Below are positions 42,417 through 51,094 of a stretch of 64,000 nt of DNA, piece by piece. Numbering within the stretch: the stretch's first letter is position 1; each line of letters starts with the position of its first letter. The notes below the pieces were generated by a model that did no database searches, was not told the origin of the DNA, and worked only from the letters and a program-made list of their open reading frames with translations. The position numbers and the translations under genes were made by a program. Source of the DNA: an uncultured Collinsella sp. (lineage in GTDB: Bacteria > Actinomycetota > Coriobacteriia > Coriobacteriales > Coriobacteriaceae); the NCBI GenBank assembly GCA_900542175.1, contig UQNC01000003.1:1-64000 (forward strand). Direction: 5' to 3'.

Positions 42417-42587
42417 ATGTTCAATGCTATCGCGCATGCTTTACTTGCCCTCGCGCCCGAGTTCGATGCTGCAAAGGTCGAGGACGTTCCTATGAGCCTA
42501 AAGGCCTGGATCGATGGTTCGCAGGGCAACATTCGGAGGGAGACGTTGGGCGCCAAGTGCATGGCGCGTCACTTCTTTGCAAATTAG
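42417..42587 (+). CDS. Small protein of unknown function between argG and argH
   Basis: 56 residues. MFNAIAHALLALAPEFDAAK starts an amphipathic helix, then KAWIDGSQGNIRRE and CMARHFF. Not recognised. GGGGAG lies 8 bases before the ATG. The codon use (GCG, CGC, CTC) is normal for the window. It might be a leader or a remnant; context alone cannot decide. Confidence 0.5.
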   Translation: MFNAIAHALLALAPEFDAAKVEDVPMSLKAWIDGSQGNIRRETLGAKCMARHFFAN

Positions 42588-42705
42588 CTATATGGCCTCG
42601 CACATGGTGGGGAATATGCAAAACTAGCGGTTGAGAAATCGCTTTAGCGACAGGGCGCATTGCTTTGGGCGCTTGTTTTGGGATTTGATGAAAGGGGACG
42701 GTTCC

Positions 42706-44136
42706 ATGGCTCTTTGGGGCGGTCGTTTTGAGGCAGGCGTGGCCGAGGTCACGCAGGAGTTTGGCGCGTCGTTGCCGGTTGACAAACATCTCTATAAGCA
42801 GGATATCGCCGGATCTAAGGCACATGCCAAGATGCTGGCGGCCCAGGGCATTATCAGCGCCGAGGACGAGCAGGCGATTGCCGAGGGCCTGACCGGAATC
42901 GAACAGGATATCGATGCCGGCAACTTCACCTTTGATATCAACGACGAGGACATTCATATGTCCATCGAAAGCGAGCTGACGCGTCGTATCGGCGAGGCTG
43001 GCAAGCGCTTGCATACTGGGCGTTCGCGCAACGACCAGGTGGCGACCGATACGCGCCTGGGCGTCAAGGCGCTGGCCAAGGAGCTCATGGAGGCCAATCT
43101 TGAGCTGCGCCATGTGCTGGTGGATGCGGCCAAGAAGTACGACAAGGTGATTCTTCCGGGCTACACGCATATGCAGCACGCTCAGCCCGTGCTGCTGTCA
43201 CATCATCTGCTGGCGTATTCCTGGATGTTCGCGCGCGACTTTACGCGCCTGAAGGCCGCCTTTGATGCCGCCGACAACTGCCCGCTGGGTGCTGCCGCGC
43301 TTGCCGGTACGAGCTATCCGCTCGATCGCCAGATGACGGCTGCCGAGCTTGGCTTTGCGGGTGTGATTCCCAACTCGCTCGATGCGGTTTCCGACCGTGA
43401 TTTCCTGCTCGATCTGCATTACGCCGGCTCCGTCATGGCGATGCACCTGTCGCGTCTTTCCGAGGAGATCGTGCTGTGGTCGAGCTCCGAATTTGGCTTT
43501 ATCACGCTTTCAGACTCCTACTCCACCGGCTCGTCCATCATGCCGCAGAAGAAGAATCCCGACTTTGCCGAGCTTATCCGCGGTAAGAGCGGTCGCGTGT
43601 ACGGCAACCTGGTGCAGCTGCTGGTAACCATGAAGGGCCTGCCGCTCGCTTATAACAAGGACTTGCAGGAGGACAAGGAGGGCGCGCTCGATACCGCTCA
43701 CACGCTCATGCAGTGCCTGTCCGTTATGGCCGGAATGATTTCGACCTGGACCGTCAACGAGGATGCCATGGCGCGCGAGTGCGGCGTGGGGCATCTTGCC
43801 GCCACCGATGTTGCCGATTACCTGGCTAAGCGTGGTCTGCCGTTCCGTGAGGCACATGCCGTGGTGGGCCATCTGGTCCTGATGTGTGAGAAGCACGGCT
43901 GCAATCTTGAGGACCTGCCGTTTGAGGTGTTCCAGGAGGCAAGCCCGCTCTTTGAGCGCGACATTACCGAGGCGCTCGACATCCCGTCGATTGTCGCCGC
44001 ACGCACGACCGAGGGCGGTACCGCCCCTGCCGCCGTTGCCGTGCAGCTGCAGCGTGCCGAGGCGCAGCTCGTGGCCGACGAAGGCGTGTTTGGATCGCTA
44101 ACCAAGGTTGTCGAGATGGGTCACGGGGCAAAGTAA
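42706..44136 (+). CDS. argH: Argininosuccinate lyase
   Basis: 476 residues. It splits argininosuccinate into arginine and fumarate. LWGGRFEAGV opens the protein. HTGRSRNDQVATDTRL, GYTHMQHAQPVLLSHH and the signature GSSIMPQKKNPDFAELIRGK carry the active-site His and Ser. AAAGGGG sits 8 bases before ATG 42706. An in-frame TTG at 42631 is not supported. Confidence 0.97.
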   Translation: MALWGGRFEAGVAEVTQEFGASLPVDKHLYKQDIAGSKAHAKMLAAQGIISAEDEQAIAEGLTGIEQDIDAGNFTFDINDEDIHMSIESELTRRIGEAGKRLHTGRSRNDQVATDTRLGVKALAKELMEANLELRHVLVDAAKKYDKVILPGYTHMQHAQPVLLSHHLLAYSWMFARDFTRLKAAFDAADNCPLGAAALAGTSYPLDRQMTAAELGFAGVIPNSLDAVSDRDFLLDLHYAGSVMAMHLSRLSEEIVLWSSSEFGFITLSDSYSTGSSIMPQKKNPDFAELIRGKSGRVYGNLVQLLVTMKGLPLAYNKDLQEDKEGALDTAHTLMQCLSVMAGMISTWTVNEDAMARECGVGHLAATDVADYLAKRGLPFREAHAVVGHLVLMCEKHGCNLEDLPFEVFQEASPLFERDITEALDIPSIVAARTTEGGTAPAAVAVQLQRAEAQLVADEGVFGSLTKVVEMGHGAK

Positions 44137-44520
44137 AGGTTTGGCTGAAGACGTATTGTCCATTTATTGATAAATCGTTTTTGCTTTACGGGCGTCTGCT
44201 GATGCGGGCGCCCCTATTTTGCTGCTATGGGGGAGGGGCTTGTCGAGAACTTCTGTAGGACCTTTGGGCAGGTTGTGAAGGGGGTACGTTCGCGGGTGGC
44301 AACCGACCGCCCGCTCTGTTCGATGTGGTTGATGAGCGGTCGGATGGTACTCTAATCGGGCTTCGAAACAGAAGTGACACATATGGAGCGCTTTAATAAA
44401 TTGCAGCGTTTCAATAAACAGCTTTTTGTTTAACTGCATCTAAAACTCTGTTACGATGCAGTCCAGGCGGGTGCCGGAATGGGACTTGGGCACGCGCGAA
44501 CCTACTTGAAAGGCTACCTT
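44137..44520. other. Intergenic region between argH and ndk
   Basis: No gene is supported. A weak hairpin (GGGCG 44190-44194 with CGCCC 44209-44213, then CTATTTT) may end argH. Close to ndk, TTAACT with TACGAT 16 bases later, flanked by TGCATC/GATGCA, is a possible promoter. Nothing else stands out. Confidence 0.5.
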
Positions 44521-44925
44521 ATGGCTATCGAGAAGACCTTCATCATGATTAAGCCCGACGCCGTGCGCGATCGCAAGATCGGCGAGATCGTTGCTCGTAT
44601 TGAGCGTAGCGGCCTTGTCATCGAGCGCATGGAGATGACCACGCTCGAGCGCGCTACCGTCGAGGAGCACTACGCCCATCTGGCCGACAAGCCCTTCTTT
44701 GGCGGTCTCTGCGACTTTATGACGAGCGGTCCGGTCGTCAAGATGGTCGTTTCCGGTCTCTCCGCTGTCTCCAAGATGCGCACCCTTATGGGCACTACCA
44801 ACCCGCTTGATGCTGCTCCTGGCACCATCCGCGGCGACTTCGCCGTCGATGTCAACGCCAACGTGATTCACGGCTCCGACTGCCTGGAGAACGCCGAGAT
44901 CGAGATCAAGCGCTTCTTTGGCTAA
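44521..44925 (+). CDS. ndk: Nucleoside diphosphate kinase
   Basis: 134 residues, full length. It transfers the gamma phosphate between nucleotides through a phosphohistidine. MIKPDAVRDRKIGEI, HYAHLADKPFFGGL, GTTNPLDAAPGTIRGDF and the catalytic NVIHGSD (His) are present. GAAAGG precedes ATG 44521. A GC-rich terminator follows. Confidence 0.97.
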   Translation: MAIEKTFIMIKPDAVRDRKIGEIVARIERSGLVIERMEMTTLERATVEEHYAHLADKPFFGGLCDFMTSGPVVKMVVSGLSAVSKMRTLMGTTNPLDAAPGTIRGDFAVDVNANVIHGSDCLENAEIEIKRFFG

Positions 44926-44963
44926 ACCAGCTTTGACTCCTTAAAGCTGTTAGCGTGTGGCTT

Positions 44964-44997
44964 GGGCGCCGCGGAACTCCATCCGCGGCGCCCTTTT
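44964..44997 (+). terminator. Terminator after ndk
   Basis: GGGCGCCGCGG pairs perfectly with CCGCGGCGCCC, then TTTTAT. Confidence 0.9.
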
Positions 44998-45004
44998 ATA
45001 TTCC

Positions 45005-45026
45005 AGTAGATTTTTGGGACATGCCT
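45005..45026 (+). repeat. 22-base intergenic repeat, copy 2
   Basis: Identical to 24237-24258 (- strand) over 22 bases. Here AGTAGATTT and AAATCCACT can pair around the GGGACATGCC loop. Confidence 0.7.
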
Positions 45027-45041
45027 AGAAATCCACTAAAG

Positions 45042-45081
45042 AGCCCCCGCCTGGAATGTGCGTGCATTCCAGGCGGGGGCT
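45042..45081. terminator. 17-bp perfect hairpin between ndk and rpiB
   Basis: AGCCCCCGCCTGGAATG pairs with CATTCCAGGCGGGGGCT. It lies between convergent genes and ends rpiB on the - strand. Confidence 0.75.
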
Positions 45082-45108
45082 GTCGCTAGCGTATGGCGTT
45101 GTAAGTCT

Positions 45109-45576
45109 TTAGGCCTCGTCGACGACCTTGAGACCGCGGGTCTGGTCGATCTCGTTGAGGAGGTTGACGCGACGCTCGTGGCGGCCGCCCTCGAACTCGG
45201 CGTCGAGCCACTCGTCGACGATCATCTTAGCGAGCTCGGAGCCAACGACGCGGGCGCCAAAGGCGAGCACGTTGGTGTTGTTGTGCATGCGGGAGAGCTT
45301 GGCGCTGAAGGGCTCGGAGCACACGACGGCGCGTACGCCCTCGACCTTGTTGGCAGCCAGGCTGATCCCGACGCCGGTACCGCAGATCAGGATGCCCAGG
45401 TCGACGTCGCCGTTGGCAACGGCCTTACCCACCTTGTAGCCGGCGATGGGGTAGTCAAAGCTCTCGGAGGTGTCGGTGCCAAAGTTCACGACCTCGCAGC
45501 CGCGCTCCTTCAGGTGCTCGGAAATGATGTTCTTGAGCTCGACGGCGGCGTGGTCGTTACCGATACCGATCTTCAT
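45109..45576 (-). CDS. rpiB: Ribose-5-phosphate isomerase B
   Basis: 155 residues. It interconverts ribose-5-phosphate and ribulose-5-phosphate. GNDHAAVELK, FGTDTSESFDYP, LICGTGVGISLAANKVEGVRA (catalytic Cys) and SRMHNNTNVLAFG are diagnostic of RpiB. AGAGGAA precedes ATG 45576. Longer in-frame starts upstream have no similarity. Confidence 0.95.
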   Translation of the reverse strand: MKIGIGNDHAAVELKNIISEHLKERGCEVVNFGTDTSESFDYPIAGYKVGKAVANGDVDLGILICGTGVGISLAANKVEGVRAVVCSEPFSAKLSRMHNNTNVLAFGARVVGSELAKMIVDEWLDAEFEGGRHERRVNLLNEIDQTRGLKVVDEA

Positions 45577-45848
45577 AGATGGTTCCTCTCTGGTCTGTGC
45601 GGCGCAAATGCTAAAGGTGTTTACCGCGTTCGACTGCATGATAGCGCGACTTTTGTGTAAACGCTCGGGCGTTTTTTGATCAAACGCTTTAGCAGGCAAC
45701 AAGACCCGCTTTTCATGAATGAATGCCGCCAGTTTGTGCTTGAGCGCCGTCCGCCGGAACCATGGTTGCGGTTTTTGATGCATTGTTATCAAATAGAAGA
45801 GCTAATTATTTTTGAGAGACCAGCCCGTTATGCAAGCAGGAGATACCT

Positions 45849-47168
45849 ATGCCTACCGATTCCCTTCGTGATGCCGCGTTTTGCGATGTTTTGAACCGCG
45901 AGCTTGTCTGTGCGCTCGGCTGCACCGAGCCTATTGCCGTTGCCTATGCAGCGGCGTTGGCGAGCCAGACGCTCGGTTGCGAACCCGATCATATGGACGT
46001 TGCCTGCTCGGGCAACATCATCAAGAACGTTAAGAGCGTGACCGTGCCCAACTCGGGCGGTATGCACGGTATTGAAGCTGCAGCCGTGCTGGGTGCCGTG
46101 GGCGGTGACGCCAAGAGCGCGCTTGAGGTGCTCGAGAGCGTTAACGATGAAGACCGCGCTCGTGTGGCCGAGCTCCTCGCCGACGCCGGCTACTGCGATG
46201 TGTCGCTTGTCGAGGGTGTGCCCAACCTCTACATCAAGGTGACTGCGACGGCCGGGGGCCATACCGCGGCCGTCGAGATTACCGATCACCACACTAATGT
46301 CACGTGCCATACGCTCGATGGTATTCCGGTATGCGGCAAGTCGGCGGGGGAGTGCGCCGCCTGCGCCGAGCGCGTGGTGGCCGAGCGTGCGGCAGATAAC
46401 GCCGATACGCCCATGTCCATTGATTCCATCATCGACTTTATCGAGGACGGTGACATTGAGGGCGCCCGCGCTGCCGTTGAGCGTCAGATTGAGCTGAATG
46501 GCGCAATCAGTGCCGAGGGCCTTGCGCACGCTTGGGGCGCCGAGGTGGGTCGTACGCTGCTGGGTGCTCGTGCCGATGACGTCGCCTGCCGTGCCCGTGC
46601 CCGTGCGGCCGCCGGGTCCGACGCCCGCATGAACGGTTGCGCGCTGCCGGTCGCCATTGTGTGCGGCTCGGGCAATCAAGGCATTACCTGCGCATTGCCC
46701 GTCATGGAGTATGCCGAGTACCTGCGTTGCGACCACGAGCGTCTGGTGCGCGCCGTGATGCTGTCCGATCTTATCGCCGTGCATATCAAGAGCTATATTG
46801 GTGCGCTTTCGGCGTTTTGCGGCGCTATTTGCGCCGCGTGCGGCGCCGGCGCTGCGATTACCTGGCTGTGCGGTGGCACGCGCGAGCAGATTGGCGCGAC
46901 GGTCTCGAATACGCTCGGTAACGTGGGCGGCATCGTGTGCGACGGCGCCAAGGCGAGTTGTGCCGCCAAGATTTCGGCTGCCGTCGATGCAGCGATTCTG
47001 GGCCATGATATGGCCATGCAGGGTCGCGGCTTCCGCGCCGGCGAGGGCCTGATCCAAGATACCGTTGAGCAGACAATCGCCAGTATGGGCTACGTAGGCC
47101 GTGTGGGCATGAAAGATACCGACGTCGAGATCCTCAACATCATGATCGGCAAAACCCAAGTGTGCTAG
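45849..47168 (+). CDS. L-cysteine desulfidase family protein (CyuA/YhaM, UPF0597)
   Basis: 439 residues. The family includes oxygen-sensitive iron-sulfur cysteine desulfidases that release pyruvate, ammonia and sulfide, related to serine dehydratase alpha subunits. LGCTEPIAVAYA (Cys25), NSGGMHGIEAA, AICAACGAGAA and GGIVCDGAKASCA provide the likely cluster ligands. It is very Cys-rich, suiting an anaerobe. GGAG precedes the ATG. The last codon and stop overlap the stop of the convergent HAD gene within CTAG. An operator-like dyad TTTGAT/ATCAAA lies at 45774-45793. Confidence 0.88.
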   Translation: MPTDSLRDAAFCDVLNRELVCALGCTEPIAVAYAAALASQTLGCEPDHMDVACSGNIIKNVKSVTVPNSGGMHGIEAAAVLGAVGGDAKSALEVLESVNDEDRARVAELLADAGYCDVSLVEGVPNLYIKVTATAGGHTAAVEITDHHTNVTCHTLDGIPVCGKSAGECAACAERVVAERAADNADTPMSIDSIIDFIEDGDIEGARAAVERQIELNGAISAEGLAHAWGAEVGRTLLGARADDVACRARARAAAGSDARMNGCALPVAIVCGSGNQGITCALPVMEYAEYLRCDHERLVRAVMLSDLIAVHIKSYIGALSAFCGAICAACGAGAAITWLCGGTREQIGATVSNTLGNVGGIVCDGAKASCAAKISAAVDAAILGHDMAMQGRGFRAGEGLIQDTVEQTIASMGYVGRVGMKDTDVEILNIMIGKTQVC

Positions 47169-47923
47169 GACAGTTCGTCGGCTACTTGGTGTTCGTAGAA
47201 GGCTTCTACTACGGCGTTAAAGTCGCGGGCGAAGCCTTCCATGGTTCCGCGCCAGGTGACTCGGTTGGGCTTGCCCTGGCCTACATAGGCAGTCTGAATG
47301 CCGCAGGCGGGACTAGGGAAGTCGCGTTTGGGATCGTTGCCCACCATAAGGACCTCGTGCGGTTCGAGTCCCATCACCTGAAGCTGCTCTAGATAGTAGG
47401 TGGCATCAGGCTTGCAGCGGGTGGCGTTTCCCATGTGCGTGACGAGCTCAAAGGGGGCGTCGGCCAGGTCGCCCCAACCCATGCGGCACTCGATGGCCCC
47501 CTGCGGAAAGCTGGGGTTGGTAAAGAGCGCGCAGCGCAGCCCTGCGTCCTGTACGGTCTGAAGCGCGGCGTGTGCGCCCGGCATGGCATGGGCGTTGATG
47601 AGTTCGTCATTCTTGTACGGAAGAACTTCGCGGTCGTAGTAGGTAAACGCCTCGTAGATAAGTGGGTCCGAGAGGCAAATGCCGCATCGGCGCTCGACCT
47701 CTTCTTGGTAAAACTCAAGATTGGTGCGATTGTCCGTGCTGCTGCGGCGATTGGCGTTGAGGTCGACCAGGATGGTGCCGAGGCGTGCCATCGTGCCACC
47801 GCGGCTGCGGCGACCGATATCCGCGAGCATCGAAGAGACATCCTTAAAATATCGAAGGATGAACGCGTTGAGGTTGATGCTAAGAAGCGTTTCGTCCATA
47901 TCGAAAACGACTGCTTTGAGCAC
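47165..47923 (-). CDS. HAD family hydrolase
   Basis: 252 residues. VVFDMDETLLSIN is motif I (Asp8, Asp10), FTNPSFPQGA motif II, and EVLMVGNDPKRDFPSPACGIQTAYVG motif IV. A helical C1-type cap lies between. The substrate is unknown. The start is GTG 47923 with AAAGG upstream; the open frame continues upstream as unlike sequence. Its TAG stop is formed from the same CTAG that ends the cyuA-like gene. Confidence 0.86.
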   Translation of the reverse strand: MLKAVVFDMDETLLSINLNAFILRYFKDVSSMLADIGRRSRGGTMARLGTILVDLNANRRSSTDNRTNLEFYQEEVERRCGICLSDPLIYEAFTYYDREVLPYKNDELINAHAMPGAHAALQTVQDAGLRCALFTNPSFPQGAIECRMGWGDLADAPFELVTHMGNATRCKPDATYYLEQLQVMGLEPHEVLMVGNDPKRDFPSPACGIQTAYVGQGKPNRVTWRGTMEGFARDFNAVVEAFYEHQVADELS

Positions 47924-48078
47924 GCGGGCACCTTTCTCGAAAAATCGATCTAGAATCGTTGGCTCCGGATACTTTACCCCAAAGCCGAATGCCTGGCTGG
48001 TTATCGTCAAGTTGCGGAGACGTGTGTTCACAAGATTGCGAAAAAGTCTCCATACGAGTAAAAAATCGCAGTTCACGC

Positions 48079-48107
48079 TTGAAATCGAAGTGATTTCCCC
48101 GTAATCT
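48079..48107 (+). promoter_or_regulatory. Possible rpsA promoter
   Basis: TTGAAA (48079-48084), 17 bases, TAATCT (48102-48107). A GAAATC/GATTTC dyad overlaps the -35 and spacer. The predicted leader is about 125 bases. Confidence 0.45.
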
Positions 48108-48238
48108 ATACAGACGTGATTGCATAAGCGTCACATCAGTATCTGTCGGCTCCCGAGTGTTCCTAAACGTTGTGTGCTTGTCGCACCCTTCTGTAGGTCC
48201 TAGCAATCGGGGCCCCGTAGTTCGAAAGGGGTCCACCT

Positions 48239-49405
48239 TTGAGTGAGATTCAGAACTCGTCCATTTTCTCTCTTGACGATGTCAACGAGGAGGAGATGAA
48301 CAACCTCATCGACGGTACGATTACCGACTTTGATGAGGGCGATCTCGTTAACGGCACTGTCGTTAAGATCGAGCATGACGAGGTGCTCGTTGACATCGGA
48401 TTCAAGTCCGAGGGCGTTATCCCGGTCCGCGAGCTGTCCATCCGCAAGGACGCTAACCCTGCAGACATCGTTGCACTCGGTGATCCCATCGAGGCCCTGG
48501 TTCTCCAGAAGGAGGACAAGGACGGTCGTCTGGTCCTGTCCAAGAAGCGTGCCGAGTACGAGCGTGCTTGGAACCGCATCGAGGAGAAGTTCAACTCCGG
48601 CGAGAACGTCGAGGGCGAGGTTATCGAGGTTGTCAAGGGCGGCCTGATCCTCGACATCGGCCTGCGTGGCTTCCTGCCCGCTTCCCTCGTCGACCTCCGT
48701 CGCGTCAAGGACCTCACCTCCTACATGGGCACCCGCATCGAGGCCCGCGTCATCGAGATGGACCGCAACCGCAACAACGTTGTCCTCTCCCGTCGCGTCG
48801 TGCTCGAGGAGTCCCGTAAGGCCGAGCGCTCCGAGATCCTGTCCAAGCTCAAGTCTGGCATGCGTCTCCAGGGCACCGTTTCCTCCATCGTCGACTTCGG
48901 CGCCTTCGTCGACCTCGGCGGTATCGACGGCCTCATCCACATCTCCGAGCTCTCCTGGAACCACGTAAACCATCCTTCCGAGGTTGTCAAGGTCGGCCAG
49001 GAGGTCGAGGTCGAGGTTCTCGACGTCGACCTCAACCGCGAGCGCATCTCCCTGGGTCTCAAGCAGACCACCGAGGATCCGTGGCGCGCACTGGTCAAGA
49101 AGTACCCCGTCGGCGCTATCGTCGAGGGCACTGTGACCAAGCTTGTCCCGTTCGGCGCTTTCGTCGATCTGGGCGAGGGCATCGAGGGCCTGGTGCATAT
49201 CTCCGAGATGGCCAACAAGCACGTCGATCAGCCTTCTCAGGTCACCCATGTGGGCGACAAGGTTCAGGTCAAGGTCATGGAAATCGACCTCGACCGTCGT
49301 CGTATCTCCCTGTCCATGAAGTCTGCTGCTGAGACTCTGGGCGTCGAGATCGAGGTTACTCCGCTGCCTTCCGAGAAGAAGGACGAGGAGACCGATGCCG
49401 AGTAA
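48239..49405 (+). CDS. rpsA: 30S ribosomal protein S1, four-domain form
   Basis: 388 residues. Four S1 RNA-binding domains: about 35-105, 122-190 (GLRGFLPASLVD), 208-277 (VDFGAFVDLGGIDGLIHISELSW) and 293-365 (VPFGAFVDLGEGIEGLVHISEMA). It binds mRNA on the small subunit. The start is TTG, 8 bases after GAAAGGGG; no ATG or GTG in frame lies nearby. The C-terminus is acidic (KKDEETDAE). A TTG start on such a highly expressed gene may serve to limit its translation. A strong terminator follows. Confidence 0.94.
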   Translation: MSEIQNSSIFSLDDVNEEEMNNLIDGTITDFDEGDLVNGTVVKIEHDEVLVDIGFKSEGVIPVRELSIRKDANPADIVALGDPIEALVLQKEDKDGRLVLSKKRAEYERAWNRIEEKFNSGENVEGEVIEVVKGGLILDIGLRGFLPASLVDLRRVKDLTSYMGTRIEARVIEMDRNRNNVVLSRRVVLEESRKAERSEILSKLKSGMRLQGTVSSIVDFGAFVDLGGIDGLIHISELSWNHVNHPSEVVKVGQEVEVEVLDVDLNRERISLGLKQTTEDPWRALVKKYPVGAIVEGTVTKLVPFGAFVDLGEGIEGLVHISEMANKHVDQPSQVTHVGDKVQVKVMEIDLDRRRISLSMKSAAETLGVEIEVTPLPSEKKDEETDAE

Positions 49406-49429
49406 ATCGGTTTGACGATCACTTGTTTT

Positions 49430-49463
49430 AAGGGATCCGTCCGCAATGGACGGGTCCCTTTTT
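49430..49463 (+). terminator. Terminator after rpsA
   Basis: AAGGGATCCGTCC pairs with GGACGGGTCCCTT (one mismatch), then T's. Confidence 0.9.
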
Positions 49464-49727
49464 GCATTTGCTGCTGAGGTGCGTGATGCTGCCCGGGTTG
49501 TCTGTTTGCTATTGGGTTGTCGGTGCATGAAAAATGCCGACATCCCGCCTCGGGGAGGAGGCGGGAACACACTGAGTAGACGGAGGGGTGCGGAGCGCGG
49601 TCGCGTCTCGACTGACGACGTTGCCCATCGACAGGACCATTGTAACGCATGGCGGTTCTTGGTTTATCGTGTCGAGCGTTTGCGTTGTGCCATTGCCTGC
49701 GGTAACGGTGTGTTACACTCTTGCACT
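49464..49727. other. Gap between rpsA and rnpB
   Basis: No gene. A TCCCGCCTC/GAGGCGGGA hairpin lies at 49542-49565. TTGCCT (49693-49698) and TACACT (49714-49719), 15 bases apart, are a possible rnpB promoter. Confidence 0.5.
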
Positions 49728-50089
49728 GCTGAGTGGGCCAGACGGTCGCGCGATGTGCTGCTTGCAGTACGCGTGAGGAAAGTCCGGGCTCCAGAGGGCG
49801 GGATGCCGGCTAACGGCCGGGCGGAGTGATCCGACGGAAAGCGCCGCAGAAAAGAAGACTCCCACCTGCGCCGCAAGGCGTAAAGGGAAAAGCTGAAACG
49901 GTGGTGTAAGAGACCACCAGCGTCGTGGCAACATGGCGGCTTGGCAAGCCCCATCCGGAGCAAGCGCGAATAGGAACGCTATGGGCCGGCCCGGTCCGCG
50001 TTCGGGTAGCGTGCGTGGAGCTGCACGGTAACGTGCAGACAAGATAAATGACCGTTCACGACAGAACCCGGCTTATAGGCCCACTCAGC
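49728..50089 (+). ncRNA. rnpB: RNase P RNA, bacterial type A
   Basis: About 362 bases. The ribozyme that matures tRNA 5' ends. The P1 strands GCTGAGTGGGCC and GGCCCACTCAGC pair at the two ends. The universal GAGGAAAGTCCGGGCTCC (CR-I) and ACAGAACCCGGCTTATAGGCC (CR-V) are present, as are GGGTAAGG-like inner helices and an A-rich joining segment. Ends are set by the P1 helix and may differ by a few bases. Confidence 0.95.
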
Positions 50090-50391
50090 AACTATGTTGA
50101 CGCTGCGACGGCGTCAGCTGGCCGATTTGGCGCTCATTCGTCGGTCGCCGCCATAAGGCGTGCTCCCTCCTCTTTCGGGCCAAATCGACTCAGCTGACGC
50201 CGTCTCGCTGTTCTTGCCTGATCATAGACAGCCTCTTTTTTTGTCGCAACCTCGGCTTTCAAGGCACCTTGCTCGCGCTGACGGGTTCTCGCTTTCGTTG
50301 ACGGAATCATCGGCGTTGCCATTCTTTTTACTAGGGTTATCGTATTATTGAGGCTGTTTGTTGCTGCGCTTTATTTTGTTGAGGGGCTTTG
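50090..50391. other. Intergenic region after rnpB with a long inverted repeat
   Basis: No gene is supported. The left arm GACGGCGTCAGCTG (50107-50120) plus CGATTTGGC (50123-50131) pairs with GCCAAATCG (50179-50187) plus CAGCTGACGCCGTC (50191-50204). The loop contains a further GCCGCC/GGCG stem. It could be the rnpB terminator or a separate small RNA. The remainder, rich in T tracts, shows nothing definite. Confidence 0.55.
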
Positions 50392-51027
50392 TTGGACAGC
50401 TATTTTACTCTGCAATCGAATATTGAGGTTTCGGGCGAGTTTGTGGACCGCAAGAGCCGGTTTATTGCCCAGCTGGTCCATTTTGAGTCCGAGGACGAGG
50501 CGAATGCCTTTATCGAGATGGTTCGCAAGCGTCATTATGACGCTCGACACAATGTTCCCGCGTGGATTTTGGTCGATGGACGCGAGCGCCAGAGCGATGA
50601 TGGTGAACCGAGCCGCACGAGTGGTATGCCGACGCTCGAGGTGCTGCGCGGTGCGGGGCTCAAAAATGTTTGCTGCGTAGTAACGCGCTATTTTGGTGGC
50701 ACGCTGTTGGGGCCTGGTGGTTTGGTGCGCGCCTATACCGCGGCGACGCAGGCGGCGGTGGCCGCGGCTCAGGAGGCCGGGCAGATCGTCGAGATGACGA
50801 GCGTCGTGCCGGTTGATGTGCATGTGGCCTATCCACAGTATGAGCAGGTGCTTCGCTTGGCGCAGGATTCGGGTGCCAAGGTTTCGGATACCGATTACGC
50901 GGATGCTGTGACACTTCACTTGGTGTTTAAAGCGGGGGAGCAAGAGCCGTTTTGCGCTAAGATGCGCGAGCTTATGGCGGGGCGCGAGGAGATTGAGGTC
51001 AGCGCTCCCGAGTTTGCTGAGTTCTAA
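50392..51027 (+). CDS. YigZ/IMPACT family protein
   Basis: 211 residues. The N-terminal UPF0029/IMPACT domain has DRKSRFIAQLV, DARHNVPAWIL, the signature DDGEPSRTSGMPTLEVL and VVTRYFGGTLLGPGGLVRAY; a C-terminal DUF1949 domain follows. The biochemical role is unclear; YigZ has been linked to translation regulation and to cleavage of peptides. The start is TTG: 50392 lies 5 bases after GAGGGG, with a second TTG at 50389. No ATG is near. Confidence 0.9.
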   Translation: MDSYFTLQSNIEVSGEFVDRKSRFIAQLVHFESEDEANAFIEMVRKRHYDARHNVPAWILVDGRERQSDDGEPSRTSGMPTLEVLRGAGLKNVCCVVTRYFGGTLLGPGGLVRAYTAATQAAVAAAQEAGQIVEMTSVVPVDVHVAYPQYEQVLRLAQDSGAKVSDTDYADAVTLHLVFKAGEQEPFCAKMRELMAGREEIEVSAPEFAEF

Positions 51028-51029
51028 CG

Positions 51030-51082
51030 ACGACGGCCGGCGTGCATTTGGATGAATCCCAAGCGCGCCGGCTGTCGTTTTA
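51030..51082. terminator. Long-stem terminator between convergent genes
   Basis: ACGACGGCCGGCGTGC (51030-51045) pairs with GCGCGCCGGCTGTCGT (51063-51078) with mismatches, then TTTATG. It serves the YigZ gene and, reversed, the C_GCAxxG_C_C gene. Confidence 0.75.
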
Positions 51083-51094
51083 TGTCGCTGCCGT

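Noticed and set aside
45658..45677. AAACGC/GCGTTT hairpin with T run upstream of rpiB as a catabolite or LacI-type operator
   Set aside because: The half-sites do not match a cre consensus well enough, and the structure may be only a chance hairpin.
45676..45894. 72-residue + strand frame upstream of the cysteine desulfidase gene
   Set aside because: No ribosome binding site, and it overlaps the gene's start in another frame.
47345..47375. GGTTCGAGTCCC, resembling a tRNA T-loop
   Set aside because: It sits inside the HAD coding sequence, and no acceptor or anticodon stem can be formed around it.
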